Shown here in pieces: positions 1-12,500 of a DNA stretch of 64,000 nucleotides (positions are counted from its first letter, which is position 1; each line of letters starts with the position of its first letter). The stretch covers positions 3,286,001-3,350,000 of the forward strand of contig OX637798.1 of the NCBI GenBank assembly GCA_951802425.1. Reading direction: 5' to 3'. A program made the translations under genes and the position numbers. This DNA is from Clavaria fumosa. Lineage: Eukaryota > Basidiomycota > Agaricomycetes > Agaricales > Clavariaceae. A model generated the notes under the pieces. The model searched no databases. It was not told where the DNA came from and saw only the letters and a list, made by a program, of their open reading frames with translations.

Positions 1-172
1 TGAAACTCTGTAGCTGGCCCGTAGCATTTGACGCTAACCATTTAAGCGTTTTTGCTTTAGTATGATTAAAATACCGGCTTGAACGTATGTCGTCACTAAG
101 TAAGGGAAAATGATATCTGCGCCGGACCCATAGAGAACAAAATTGTCATTGCCATCCGACATTTCACTCAAA

Positions 173-2526
173 TCACTTCACACCGTAAGCAGTCTGTTGC
201 GTGCTCACCATCAGAAAAAGGAACCAATAGTCTACGCAGAAGCGCACCTTAATCTCGTTTACAAATACTTTTGCGAGCTTCCCCCGCTGGATCTTCTGCG
301 CGGCGGTGACGAGGCCATTCTCAGGCGTCCACTCCTCTGAAGTCAAGACGACGGCTTCGAGGATCTCCATCGGCTTGAACCCGTTTTTCTTCCCAACCGT
401 GTTCAGGTCCCTGAGCACCAACTCCTTCACCTGCGCGTTATGGCACATTGCGGCGAACGAATCCGACTCGCCCAAGTCCACTCCCGCCGCCACGACGGCG
501 TGTCGCAGATTCACCTCGTGTGGGAAGATGATGGCGATCGGCTTATTTGCGTCTGGGTTGGCATGCACACAAATGTTGGCGACGACGTTGGAGCTCTTAT
601 ACACGGACTCAAGGCGCTCGAGGGCAATGTACTACAGAGACAGAAAATTTCAGCTTCCCTATAGCTTTTTGGTAAAATGAATTAGAGGCGCACCTCGCCA
701 CCAGAGAGCTTGACCAAATTCTTAATGCTGCACAATCCTCAACATCCTGAATGTAAATTGGTTTTTTTTAACGACATACCGATCAATCAAGGACAACGTT
801 CCGTCCGGGTTCCATTGGCCGATGTCACCAGTTCTGAGCCATCCGTCTTTCGTGAAGATGCTCTCGTCATTATTTAAGTCAGGACGCTTGTAGTAACCTT
901 TGGTGACGGAAGGGCCGCGGAAGCAAACTTCGCCTTGAGGGGGATCGTTACTCGTAAGGTATCCTGCCTCCTGGTGATCCAAGAGCTTGACTTCGACGGA
1001 CGGCACAGGCAGTCCCACCGCGCCAAACTGCATGAGCTCTGGAGGGAGAATGGCACACATGCCACACGACTCCGTCATCCCGTAGCCTGATAGAGTAATT
1101 AATTTTAGTATAAGTAGTTCCGTCACAGGAACGACATACCTTGAACAACAGTTACCAGCGCAAGTGTTAGAAATTCTTGAGTCTCTCGACTCAATGCCGC
1201 TCCACCAGAAAGTGCAATCCTGAGTCTTCCTCCAGTCGCCGATTTCACGTTGCTCAACACGGCGACATCCACAAGCTGGGTCAAAAGGGGAATCCTAGCT
1301 TTTTTGATTGACAGGGCGTAATTGAACAACTTTTTCTTGAGCCAACCGCTCGCGTTGACTTTGGCGATGATGCCCTTGCGAATCGTCTCCCAAACTGCGG
1401 GAACGCCCACCATGATGGTCGGCCTCAAGGCGACGAGGTCACCCTTACAATTGCGCACAGATGCGTCAGTGAGGGTCTTGACTCGGCCGTAGCCAACAGG
1501 GCTCCCGACAAAGTAGAGGCTCAGCTCGACTATGTATTCGAGAATGTGTGCGAGCGGAAGGTAAGCAAGGTAGCAATCTTCCTTGAGGAGATGATGGCCA
1601 ACGAGGTTGTAAATGGCGGCCACTGAGGCCACGAGATTGGCGTGCGTGAGGACGACACCTTTGGGAGCGCCGGTGGAACCGCTGGTATACATGATGCAGG
1701 CCAGAGTTTCTGGTTTGGGTTTGCGAGCATTAAAATCCTCGTCGGAGACATCTTTTCCTTTCTCCTCCAGTTCATCCAGACTAAGAATCTGCAGGTCTTC
1801 CGGACGGATCTGCTTCAACTTGTCGAGAACTTCCTGGGTCGGTTCGCCATCATAAATGACGAATTTGATGGTTGGTGTATTTTGTACGACCTTGGCAAGG
1901 GTCGGAAGAAGGTCGGCATTGGTGAAGACGCCAATGCACTCAGGTTCATTCAAGGAATGAGTTAGTCCTTCCTCGCCCAAAGTATCGTAAGCTGTGGCTA
2001 TGGCGGTAGAGATGTGAATGCAAGCGTGTGCAATGAGTTGCCAATTCTTGCTGTAAAACGAATAGCCGAGTCATCAGAAAGTTCACACGTAAGAGCTAAC
2101 CCACCTCGTCTGAGCGTAGACATTGAGTATGTCATTAGTGGTTACGCCAAGTTTCATCAACCCACGACCCAGTGCTTCAGCCTTCTTCTCGACCTCGATG
2201 AAGCTCATGTACTTGTAGTCGCTCAATTGAAAATACTTCCATTGTTTCTTCTCTTTGACTTCCTTGCCACCGACGATCTTGGTCACCTCTTTTTCTTCTT
2301 CGTGTATGTCGACGACATCACGCCAGCCCAGCGCATTGCCGCTCCCGTGAGTTCGAACGGCGTACGCAAAGATGTCTTGGATAGTGTTTATGCCTTCGAG
2401 GGGCTGGGTGACTAGGGCGTCTTGCTTAATTGTAAGCCGGCGGATAGGGCCTTCCCGATCCACTTTCGGGCCAACCTCGACGGAACCGCTACCGTAGAAG
2501 CCAGGTCGAGAAGTGCTAACGTACAT
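173..2526 (-). CDS. Long-chain acyl-CoA synthetase (FAA1/FAA4 type)
   Basis: Activates long-chain fatty acids with ATP and coenzyme A, feeding lipid synthesis and beta-oxidation. Six exons join in frame: 2526-2105, 2050-1140, 1086-780, 727-694, 631-248 and 193-173, giving 692 residues, close to the roughly 700 usual for fungal Faa proteins. All five introns are GT-AG and 52-62 bases long. Seen motifs: the AMP-binding P-loop YTSGSTGAPKG near residue 258, YGMTESCG near residue 445, the TGD-containing stretch with SLIDR near residue 530, and the family-typical IKNLVKLSGGEYIALERLE, which straddles two splice junctions. The C-terminal exon encodes only seven codons including the stop. I took the ATG at 2526 because the reading frame is full length from there. 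It is transcribed away from the La gene, with about 200 bases between the two starts. Intact and well supported; only the exact paralogue is uncertain. Confidence 0.93.
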
Positions 2527-2727
2527 GTCGGTAAGGAGTAATGTAAGGAGTGTCGTGCCAAACGTGTTGAAAGGCTAGAGTCGTGCGGTCAGGCTGTGAT
2601 GTGCTTGGAGTTTGACTTAGCCTGGTAGTAACTTACGTAATGTGCAATCATATCGGGCAACGTTACTTCTCACACTGGCAGGAACGACTGGCCGTATCTC
2701 AATCATCTAGCAAGTTGAAGTTACATT

Positions 2728-4606
2728 ATGGAAGCCAGCGCTGTGCCCAAGCATACAGTCGAGAAAGTCTCAGGAGAAGAAGCAGAGGCAGAGAAGGAGC
2801 CCTCTGCGGGGGAAGATGAGGAGACCAAAATGCTCAAGGCAACACGACAGAGTAAATCCATATCGCCAACTCCCTCCCTGAGTTATGTTCGCTGAGGAGC
2901 CTTCTCGCAGTCGAGTTTTACTTTGCGGACTCTAATCTTCCGTACGACAGGTTCGTACTCAAGCACGCGCTTCTTACGTATCACATATTCAATCCCCGTA
3001 GGTTCATGTGGACTCTCCACACAGCCAACCCAGAACACTGGGTTCCAATATCATCGGTCGCCTCCTTCAAACGAATGCGTGTCTATAGTGCGCTGGGCAT
3101 CCCCTGGATAGCTTCCGCACTGCGACAGTTTAGCGAAGAGCTCGAAGTAGACGGAACTGGCGAGAAGGTCAGGAGAAGGCGGGAAGTACAAGAGCCAAAA
3201 GGCGCTTGGGAGAGAAGCATCTACGCAGTGCGCATCACCTTCGCTTTATTTGATGTCCCGTACGTTGAGAGTAGCGTGTACCATCAGAAAGGATTTGGGA
3301 AGGAAGAGCCAGATACGCAAGTGCAGCTGGAAAATTTCTTCAACAAATATGGTAAGACGAACGCGGTGCGCATGAGGCGGATTGATGGTAAAAAAGAGTT
3401 TAAGGTGGTGACCCCTCATTTCCCCTTGGTCGAGCTCATGATGGATCTGTGCCAGGGCTCCGTATTTGTAGAATTTGCCGATTTCAGCAGCGTGGAATCA
3501 TTCCTCAACGCTGATCCGAAGCCGTCATGGAAAGACGAAGAACTTTTAATCATGACCAAGTACGATCGACTTACATTCTGGCCTCACCTTGTGCAATTCT
3601 GAAGTAAGGCACATCGCGCAGGGATGCTTATTGTACCAAAAAGATTGCGGAAAAGGGCTTAACTGGTAAGGCGGCGCAGTTGCGCAAAAGTAAGGAGTAT
3701 TCTTATCCCGTGGGGCGGGGAAGAGGGTTCAACGCATTCAAGTTCGTGAATTTGACCTGCAGTTAATGCCACGAGCGCGGACTGAACCTGCTATTGACCA
3801 GAGAAATGGCTGTCGCCGGGTCGAAAGCGAAAGCTAAAGAAGTCGAGAAAACTGAAGTCTACCTCCAATTCATGGGGTCCAAGATTCTCTTACATGAGGG
3901 AGAGGACGGAGAGGGTTTTTGCTTGGACGAAGACGTTCCTTATGTCAAAGGCGCTACGCTGAAATTCGAAAGTTGGGAGGGCGAAGTCAGCTATAGAGGA
4001 CTCAAGGCCAGCTACTCGTTAAATGGAGACAGAGGTACTGACTTTGATTACAGGAGCCTTTGCGAGAACGCTTCAGCCGTGTTCCGTACATCAAACACGA
4101 AAAAGGCGAATCCAATGGACTGGTAGGCTTCGATCGAGCCCTCACTGAAGAAGATATCGACTTTGTCAAAGACACGCTGAAAGGACAAGGCGGAGACTCT
4201 GTTGTCTGGAGCGTTGCAGGAGGTCGGTGTATTGTGCATGTCTGTATAGCTTCTCTTTACATGTCCTGGATCAGAGGAGGAAGAAAGAACATTCCAGTTG
4301 GAGCGCGCCAAACATGCAGCCTCTGCGGTCTTTGCGAGTTCACGAGACAATTTGCGATCTGGGCGGAAAGGGAGAGATGGCGGTCGTGGTAGGGGCCGTG
4401 GCCGAGGGGGAGGGGGAGGTCGAGGCAGTCGCCCCAATCGCGGTAGGAACGGCGGGCGTGGTGGTACCGCCACCCAAACCGAAAACAGCGCAGGAAAGAG
4501 AAAGCGCACCGAGGGCGAGGACGAGGGACTGGACGTTGGAGAGCGAGGACAAGGCGTGCCCGTCGTCGAAAGTTCTAAAAAGGCCAAAACAGACGGAGAG
4601 GCCTGA
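2728..4606 (+). CDS. La-domain RNA chaperone (Lhp1-like)
   Basis: La proteins bind the 3' oligo-U tails of new RNA polymerase III transcripts in the nucleus and protect precursor tRNAs. Seven exons join in frame to 515 residues: 2728-2851, 2911-2950, 3002-3559, 3622-3741, 3802-4006, 4054-4222 and 4275-4606. The La motif begins near residue 43 (EFYFADSNLPYDRFM). It is followed by an RRM-like part (AVRITFALFDVP), a second C-terminal RRM-like domain from about residue 285 (VYLQFMGSKILLHEGEDG through GLVGFDRALTEEDIDFVK), and an arginine-glycine-rich RGRGRGRGG tail near residues 440-480. Tail and basic KRKRTEGEDEG segment suggest RNA binding and nuclear location. Oddity: the fifth intron needs a GC donor at 4007 (47 bases) to keep the conserved residues. 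A GT donor at 3986 would also stay in frame but would lose seven residues. Both the La fold and the frame continuity make this call firm. Confidence 0.9.
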
Positions 4607-4717
4607 TTATGTTGTCGTAACATCTGCCCGCGCCTTTCGCGCGTGTTAAGCACGTGACACTGCGCCGTTACCACGTGCCGCCGGACGGAGTTTGCTTGCC
4701 TGTTTAGGATGTGATCA

Positions 4718-5890
4718 ATGGCTGTGTGGCTGTTAAAATGGCCCGCATTGCTACGGGAACCGCGTTTGTCTGTCTACATCCGCGGTCTACATCGCTAGTG
4801 ACTCTATCTCAACATAGATGGAGTGTCCCATCTTATGCTGGATGCTCTCATTGAACAGGGAATATACCAAAGAAGTAAGCGATTGGAGTCTCGAGTCTTG
4901 TCCCGGGAGCGCTGACACGTTAGACGAAGGAGTACGATACCTGCCACGAGATATGCAAAGAGTGCATCAAGCACCACGAATTCCCTTACGAGCCAATGAA
5001 CCCAGATTCCTTCCGTAAGTTCGGATAATCCGTCCCTTGATTCCTGAAGCCCACACACACAGGGAGTATGATGTTGCATATGATGCCATTACTTATGATG
5101 CGCCATCGACGAATCCCACGAGCGAAGTGGAAAGACATGGTTACTTCCACCGGTAAGCATTGGATAGACCAGGTGGGGTTACAATAGCTCACCGTTGACA
5201 ACTTTCTTACTAACCTCGTCACAGGCTCGTGATGACATGCCACTTGACAAATATGACAATTCCAAGATTGGATATTCTCTCTTTGTGGAAAATTCACTCT
5301 GCGGAATGGCGATGTGTCAGGGACCCCAGCGGAAGGTTGTGCACATAGGTTTGGGCATCAGACAAATGTTGATTCAACCGCCCGGAGCGTCACCTGCACA
5401 GTACGCCGAATCCTTGGCTCACAAAGTGCGTACTGTGCCAACACAGTTCCATACATATGCTTAAATGTGAATCCAAAATTTGCAGCTGACATCTTTAGAG
5501 ATGTCCTTTATCAATAACCCCGAGAATGACGCAGAGAAGATCGTGCGCCGACTGTCCATCCTTCTTGCCCTCAAAGAAGCATACATCCGCGCGATCGGCC
5601 AACCCGTTGGCTTCGACTGGTCACGCCTCGAGTTCAATCTGGAAGAGAACACTGCCAGAGGCGACAACGTGCCCATCACTGGCTGGGAGTTCCGTATATT
5701 CGGCTCGCATCTCGGCGTCTCGCGCACGGCGAAGCTCATCGTAGAACGATACCAATGCGTCGTCGCATTTTTCAGAGCAACCCCGGACTGCAAGTTTATC
5801 TTCTACAAGGACAAGAGCGAACTGGATGCTTGGGTGCAGTTTCTGTACATTGATCAAATGATCAAGGTCGCGCCGAAGCTGTATGCCTGA
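4718..5890 (+). CDS. 4'-phosphopantetheinyl transferase (Sfp/AASDHPPT type), 5' end unresolved
   Basis: Such enzymes move phosphopantetheine from coenzyme A to carrier proteins of fatty-acid, polyketide and lysine-pathway enzymes. Three 3' exons are clear and phase-consistent: 5063-5172, 5225-5425 and 5486-5890. They contain a MVTSTGKHW segment matching the usual xGKP region, the central GYSLFVENSLCGMAMCQG block, the LAHK/LTSLE junction rebuilt by splicing, and the hallmark LALKEAYIRAIGQPVGFDWSRLEF, where the (W/F)xxKEA motif binds magnesium and coenzyme A. The protein ends ...FLYIDQMIKVAPKLYA. The N-terminal part between 4718 (a possible start, MAVWLLKWPALL) and 5062 is not resolved: no single splicing chain I tried joins it in frame, although a segment with QRSKRLESRVLSRER near 4850-4910 may belong. 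Either there are extra short introns, or the 5' part is damaged. The family is confident; the start is not. Confidence 0.72.
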
Positions 5891-6195
5891 CCTTGAAGCT
5901 CTGTTTCCTATGCATTCACCCAGGGCACTTGTTTGCGTTCTCTTTGCTGATTTAATCTAGTTTCTGCATTTTTGACATCGCCGTTGTACTTTCCCCCCCC
6001 CACAACAATTTACTGTATCTACCTCACGATCACTGGAGTAACTCAAAACTACCACTGGTCACATCAAAGCATCTTACTACTCTGGCTTACGTATACGGCT
6101 GCTCAAGAATAGAAGAGAGAGAGCGAAGAACGGCTTAGCCTGATTGGCTCGTCCAAGATTCCATAATTCAATTCTGATTCTGAAGTATATCTTCG

Positions 6196-8704
6196 TTAGT
6201 CCGGGTTTATTGAACCGGAGGGAGGTCCGATATAGCGGTGCCGACCATCTAATAAAGTAAGGAAGCCATGGAAAGAGATATTGCGGTAAGGAAACGAGAC
6301 GTACGAAAGAAGTATGATGCAGCACTGAGGGCTGAGAACCCGACAAAGACCACAGATGCGTAATCTAAAGCCAAAAAAAAGGTTACAACTGCGGCGAATG
6401 GGAAAGAGGGGGGAAAGGGGACGAGCGATTAAAAGGACCCGGGAGAGAGGATACACTCACTCATTGACCCCTTGGTGACGGGGATGACAGCCGGTATAGA
6501 AAACACGACAGTCTCAAACACAACCCACGCTACGGCGAGCACGTTGATCGGAACTCCGAGCCTGCCGAGGGCCCACGGCGCATCCGCGACGTCCTTCCTG
6601 CCGTTCGCAAGCGAGATCGCGACGGGTGTGATGGACGACGCGCCGAGACACATGACAGCGACGCCAATGAACGCGTTGAGCGCCGCGGACGAGCCGAGCA
6701 CCAGCAGGCCCAGGAGCAGCTGGATCCCCGTGGACAGGAGGAAGGCGTTCACGGGCACGGCGTCGTGCGAGACACGCGAGAAGAAGCGGGAGAAGGGGAT
6801 CGCACCGTCCCGTGCGAAGGCCCACGTCACGCGCGACGCAATGCAGAGACTAGACAGGACGGCGCAGAACATGCCGGTGCCGAAAACTGGGTTCATTATC
6901 AGAGCGCTCCAACGCCGCACAGGCAACACCGACCAATGAACCACTATAGAAGAATTTTGTTCAGACTACAAACTCAGAGCCAACACCAACGTAAAGCTTA
7001 CCATGCCAAGAGCACCTTCCTTGGAGCCCATAACCAGTTCAAATATAATAGCTACCGGCTGACCCGAAGGCACTGACAGGTTGTGAAAATGTGCCAGGCA
7101 AGTACAGGGCATAACTCACCAGCAAGCAGAGTAGGGATATCAGGGAGTGTGAAGACAATAGGCAACAAAGAAACAACTCCGGCAAGTCCGCCAATAGGAA
7201 CGGTCCAGACTATCGCTTGAGGGACATGGCTCGACGGCTCGTGTACCTCTTCTGCCATACACGAAACTGTAGCGGAAGTGCCTCAAGGCGCGTTGACACC
7301 AAAGGATTGAGAGTACGTACTTATTCCAATTCCAGCATAACAGTAGGCTATGAAGCTGCTGTTTCAACGTTACACGATAGTGCCAGCGGGCTGGACTCAC
7401 CAGGCTACATATGCAAATATGGTCAATCGCACATCGCAGGTCACGCGCGCAGATCAAACGTACCGGTAGCAGTCCAACGAAGAACGTCCAACCCGGACTC
7501 CATCCAGAAAACGACGAGTCAAAGTGACCTAAAGCGAAAGAGATGGACCGACGACCAGCAGCTGCCTTCGCGGGGAGGCAGACCAACGTGACTACTCGAA
7601 AGGTCTGTGAGAACAGATAAACGGGCAAGGAAATCACGACAATTGACAGACCTAATATTCCTAGTGCAGTCCAGCAAGCGCAAAAAGTCTACGTGAAAGG
7701 ATAGTGAGTTTGAAGGAAGCTAGAAGGAAGGCACGAGGATACGTGCATCGATTATAGGTAGAACGTGGTTCAGGAACAAAGACGGTATGCTGGAGACGCA
7801 CGTCACAGCGAGGAAGACTAAATCTAGTACGGAAATCAGGAACACAGTGTGATCAAGAACCATTGAGGGAGAGGGGGCTGACAGGTCTGCCAGGCAGTCG
7901 CGTTCCAGTTCGGATGGTATAATTGTGCGATGGCAACAAGAAGTTGAGCCGTTCCTGTCCATGTCAGTTATCTAAATAAAACTGACCGGTTCTGCCGCTC
8001 ACCAAAAGTCACGCTCAGACACACGGTCCATGTGCCTATGAGTCCCAGCCAACCAGACACCCAACTGAGCATCACTCGAGACTTCCCAGATGCCAGGCGA
8101 AAACACCAATAATACGTCCCAGCAGACGTTGGATACTTGGAGCTGATCTCCGCAAGGGACAAGGCGACGGGGACTGTGAACACAGTGACAAGGAGCCAAC
8201 TGGAATGAGCAGTGTCAAAACGACGTAGGGTATTATGAAACCCGAACTGCACCCCCAAACCATGGCAGCAGGACCACCTCCAACTAACGACGTTGCAATA
8301 GGGGCTGCGATGGAATATGCTATGGTCATTTGTAAAGCGGCACACAGGCATAAAGGTGCCAGGTCGCGCTTACGGACGGACAAGATAGCTGAAGAACAAA
8401 AAAGAATAAACGCGCAATTCAATTGAAGCAGAGGTGTTCATACAGAGGGACACTGAGGAATTTAAATAGACGCATCATGGGTCTTGAACAAACCTCACTC
8501 ACTAAAAAGGACGTGGAAAAGGCCTCTGGACTAGACGAACGTATTTTTGATGCGTACAAACGAAAGCAAGACGAGGCTACGTACGCGCTTCAGGTGTTGC
8601 TCGTACACCAATGACTCCGACCCTTCATCTGCGGTTATCTGGAAGGCATCCTTGTAGTTCTGAGGGGAACCTTTTACCAACGAGATGGGTATTTCAGTAA
8701 ACAT
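6196..8704 (-). CDS. APC-superfamily amino-acid/GABA-type permease
   Basis: An integral membrane transporter, probably for amino acids, GABA or choline. It is spread over about ten exons. Supported pieces, in protein order: start at 8704 (MFTEIPISLVKG, then YEQHLKR); DLAPLCLCAALQMTIAYSIA joined to WLLVTVFTVPVALSLAEISS and KYPTSAGTYYWCF; TAQLLVAIAQLYHPNW; SLFLNHVLPIID; FALGHFDSSFSGWSPGWTFF; SFIAYCYAGIGI joined to SCMAEEVHEPSSHVPQAI; LLAVPSGQPVAIIFELVMGS; GTGMFCAVLSSLCIASRVTW and AFARDGAIPFSRFF; NYASVVFVGFSALSAASYF; and the last exon HGRHRYIGPPSG, ending at 6196. The SSKYPTSAGTYYW and AEEVHEP motifs and repeated hydrophobic segments are typical. The first intron (about 200 bases) and the joint near 7400-7470 are my weakest assignments. 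Substrate cannot be told from sequence. No clear break was seen. Confidence 0.85.
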
Positions 8705-9547
8705 GCTTGGAGGGGTGTCTTAGTGAAACTTGGTTATGGGAGCATATCCTAGATGCGAGCGTCCGCTTTATAATAAGTAGACGAGCGGCCCATCGGGACG
8801 TCCAAGGTATGAAATACTGATCTCAAAAAGTTGGCTTGGCTAGTAGTTAGAGCTTTTCTTGACCATGAGCCAAAAGCGCCAGAAAGTTTTAAGAGCGCTT
8901 CGAACGACGACCAGCTTCGCTTGATAGTATTTGCCATAGTAGCTTGTTGTAAGGGCAAGGCGAGAATGTTCACTGATATTGCAGCGATATTATGTAATCC
9001 TCCCTAATCATTGCAATGTTTTCAAATTCAAGCTGGAAGTCCGGAGAACGTGAACTACCCGCCCTACCAACCAAAACAGACCCCACCGAGGTGGACATTT
9101 TCTTACCATTGTCCTTTCATCCACGCCAGCGTTCCATTTGGGTGCAAATAGACGCGAAATCAAATGATCAAACATGACAGTAATATATAAGTGATTAAAT
9201 CCTTCCGGTGCACTTGTTAGTTTGTCGTCATTTACGTTGCCAAATTTCAGCCCTAAAATGGTTGACACGCTCGAGGACATCGACTAAAATTCTGGCAAGT
9301 TTGCATGACATCCCATTTGGTTCTGTCATGTTCAGGAATAATGTGCACATTGTGATGCAGAAATATGCCTGTCTCTTTGGGAGGTGACAATGTATACAAC
9401 CGTCAAAAGCTCACACGCACGGTCTCTTTGGGCGCTATCAGGGTCGCTGGTGGGAATCGTATCATCTACCGCTTTCCACACTCACATCACAATGAGCACA
9501 AGCGGGGACGGGTGAGCGCAGCTATCATATTGGTATTGGGTCATCCG
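8705..9547. other. Intergenic region, no gene recognised
   Basis: These 843 bases separate the permease start from the NLR start. Short open frames occur on both strands (for example 9008-9280 minus), but none has a recognisable domain or supporting splice structure. An open frame in phase with the NLR start extends upstream to an ATG at 9365, so a longer NLR N-terminus is possible. It probably holds the promoters of both flanking genes. Confidence 0.5.
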
Positions 9548-12500
9548 ATGACATTCCTTGTTAGCGACATTTCAATGACTGCCACCGTAAACATTACAGG
9601 TGAGCCTTCCCTCTGTATTTCATTACGGTGTTATTGAGCCTTCGCGTCAGGCATCAAGGCACAGCAGCTTCCAAAGGTCCAACTGCGATACGGAAAATTC
9701 TACGTCAAGCTGCTGCTAGATGGGAAAGTTGAGAAGACGGCGCTCAGTGAAAGAGGGCACAATACATCATGGACAGAAAGTTTCAACTTGTGCGTCGTCA
9801 CAATGACTACATTCAATACTTCATTAATATCTCTTAAAGCAACACCCATCGCAATTCCACTCTGGAGGTTCGGATTTATGCAAGGCGCCTGTCTTTCGCG
9901 GACAAGTTAGTTGGTGGGACAACAGGAACGATCGACTCATTTCTGGATGGTCGTAGTCATCAGTGTTGGTATCGCTGTTGACCAAATAATGCAGCCACTG
10001 ACTCTGTAATATTGTTCAGTGATCACCCGCCACCTGCAAATATCGAAGACTGATGGATCTTCCATTGAAAGCGAAGCTATAGTTGAATTCAACATATCAA
10101 ATGTCGTCGAATCGGTTTCTGCTCAACAATCGACCGACGCTACCACTGGCATAGAACAAGAGCGCCTCGTGACGATGGAAATGGCAGTGGCGCAGGGAAA
10201 GCTAGCAATCGAGAACATGACGTCTGTGTCATCGTCAACTCAAAACGTGATTAGGACTTCGGCAGCTGTCGAAGATCGTGTGCGTCCCATTGTCGACTCG
10301 TGGGACTCTCTCCTTGGCAAACTCAAGACGTTCAGCGAGTTTGGCAAGACAGTTGCAGAGGTAGAAGATCAAAATGATACCTCTGTGATGCACGTGACGA
10401 ACTCTAGTTTCTAGGCACACCCTTATGCCAAAATGGCATGGACCATTCTCTCTGTCGTCCAAACAGTGATTGTCTAGCATTTATGCTCAGGAACTACTTC
10501 TCATTTCATCCTTTTCAGACCGTTCTTGCTCAAATAGATCGCGACGATCGGATCCACCAATTAGTCGAGGTCATCGATGATTTATATTCGATTGTGAAGG
10601 ATGCGGATGTGTTGAAGCAGATAGAGTCACACCGGAAAATTCTTACTGTGATGACCTACCAGACAACAGAGTGTGCCTATTTCATCCGTGATTATGCCAT
10701 AAAGGGATTCTGTGAGTCATCCAAGTAACTCACCGTGTGGAAAACTAATAATTGTTCACAGGGAAGCGCACTGTCAAAAACACCTTTGGTTTGGTCGATG
10801 ACAAGATCAAAGCATACGAGGATAAATTCAAAGAACTCAAGGCAATGTTCCAGAATCATGTTGCTCTCCAGACAGAATTAGGGGTGCTCCGCACCGAAAT
10901 AATAGTTTCTCGTATATTGAACTCAGTGAATTCTCTGGGTAGGAATCTGCTACACTGAAAGCTTTCGTCTAATCTGACTTCTATAAGCCACTTACGATGA
11001 TCTCAGTGGCATGCCCTATGCTGAGGGGGCCCGGTTCGACAGTAGCAAAGGATGCCTGCGTGGCACTCGTCAAGGGATAATCAATCAGATCATCGAATGG
11101 ATCAATACCCCAGACAGCGATAGCCTGCAACGCATTTTCCTGTTAAGCGGCGTGGCCGGGTCCGGAAAGTCTGCGATCGCGCATACAGTCGCAAAACTAT
11201 TCTATGAGCAAAAGCGGCTTGGCTCCTCGTATTGTTTCGCTCGAGATGATCAAGCGAGACGACACCCTCGAAATCTGTTCAGCACAATTGCTCTTGATAT
11301 TGCAGATTTGGACACCCAATGGAAACAAGCCCTTTGCGAAGTTGTCGGAGGCGATCGGGCACTCCGCACGTCTGCTGCACCTAGAGACCAATTCCAGAGA
11401 TTCATTTTGGACCCGTCGGCGAACTTGATGACTGTTGGTCCCATCGTCATTGTGATCGATGCGCTAGATGAGAGTAGCGATGAATTCTCTCGCAAGTCAA
11501 TTCTCGACATTTTAGCGACCGAATTTGCGAAACTTCCAACTAACTTTCGTGTCCTCGTCACCGCTCGTCCTGAACCAGACATTGTCGAGAGCCTCCACAC
11601 CACACGGCATGTACACTGCGAGCACATGGACAACATTGACAAAGCCTCAACCAATGCCGATATTTCACTATTCCTACAGAATGAATTATCTGGCATTCAA
11701 GACCTTGAACTCGAATGGCCTAACAAGCAATGGTGCGACATGCTACTCAAAGCATCCGACAGCCTATTCCAATGGGCATCGACTGCGTGTCTGGCCGTCA
11801 AGAGCAGGCGTGGTGGCTTGAGTGCCTCGGAACGATTGAAACTCTTCGTGTCTTCCGCACGCGGGTTGGACGGCTTATACTTTCAAGTCCTCGGCTACAC
11901 ATTTGACATAAACAATGGCACTGTTCTATCTCGCTTCAAGATTGTCATGGGAAGGATTCTTGCTGCCAAAGAGCCTTTATCCGTTATGTCTCATTCAGAG
12001 TTACGTGCTGGAGACGATCACCGTGACGTGGTGGGGTTGATAGTCCGACCATTGGGCTCACTGATGAGCGGAGCTGATCAGCAAGATGTGCCACTACGGG
12101 CTCTCCACGCTTCCTTTTTCGACTTCCTAACAGATGAGCGGCGGAGTAAGGAGTTTTACGTGGATCCATTAAAACAAAATGACTGCCTAGCGACGTCATG
12201 CTTGCGAGTAATGAGGAACAGTCTCAAGTTCAATATCTGCGGGTTAGAGTCATCCCACAAGCGAAATTCTGATGTCGCCAATCTGGAAGAGCTTATCACA
12301 GATAACATTCCGCCGCATCTCTCGTATGCATGTCGTGCTTGGGTAGCCCATCTTGAAGGGACCGCATACAGCAGTGAAACTGGCAAGAGCGTACGGTTCT
12401 TTCTGCATCGCCAACTGTTATACTGGCTGGAGGTTTTGAGCCTTATCAAAGCAGTAAGCATCGCGCCATCAATATTGCTGTTACTATCGCACTGGGCCCA

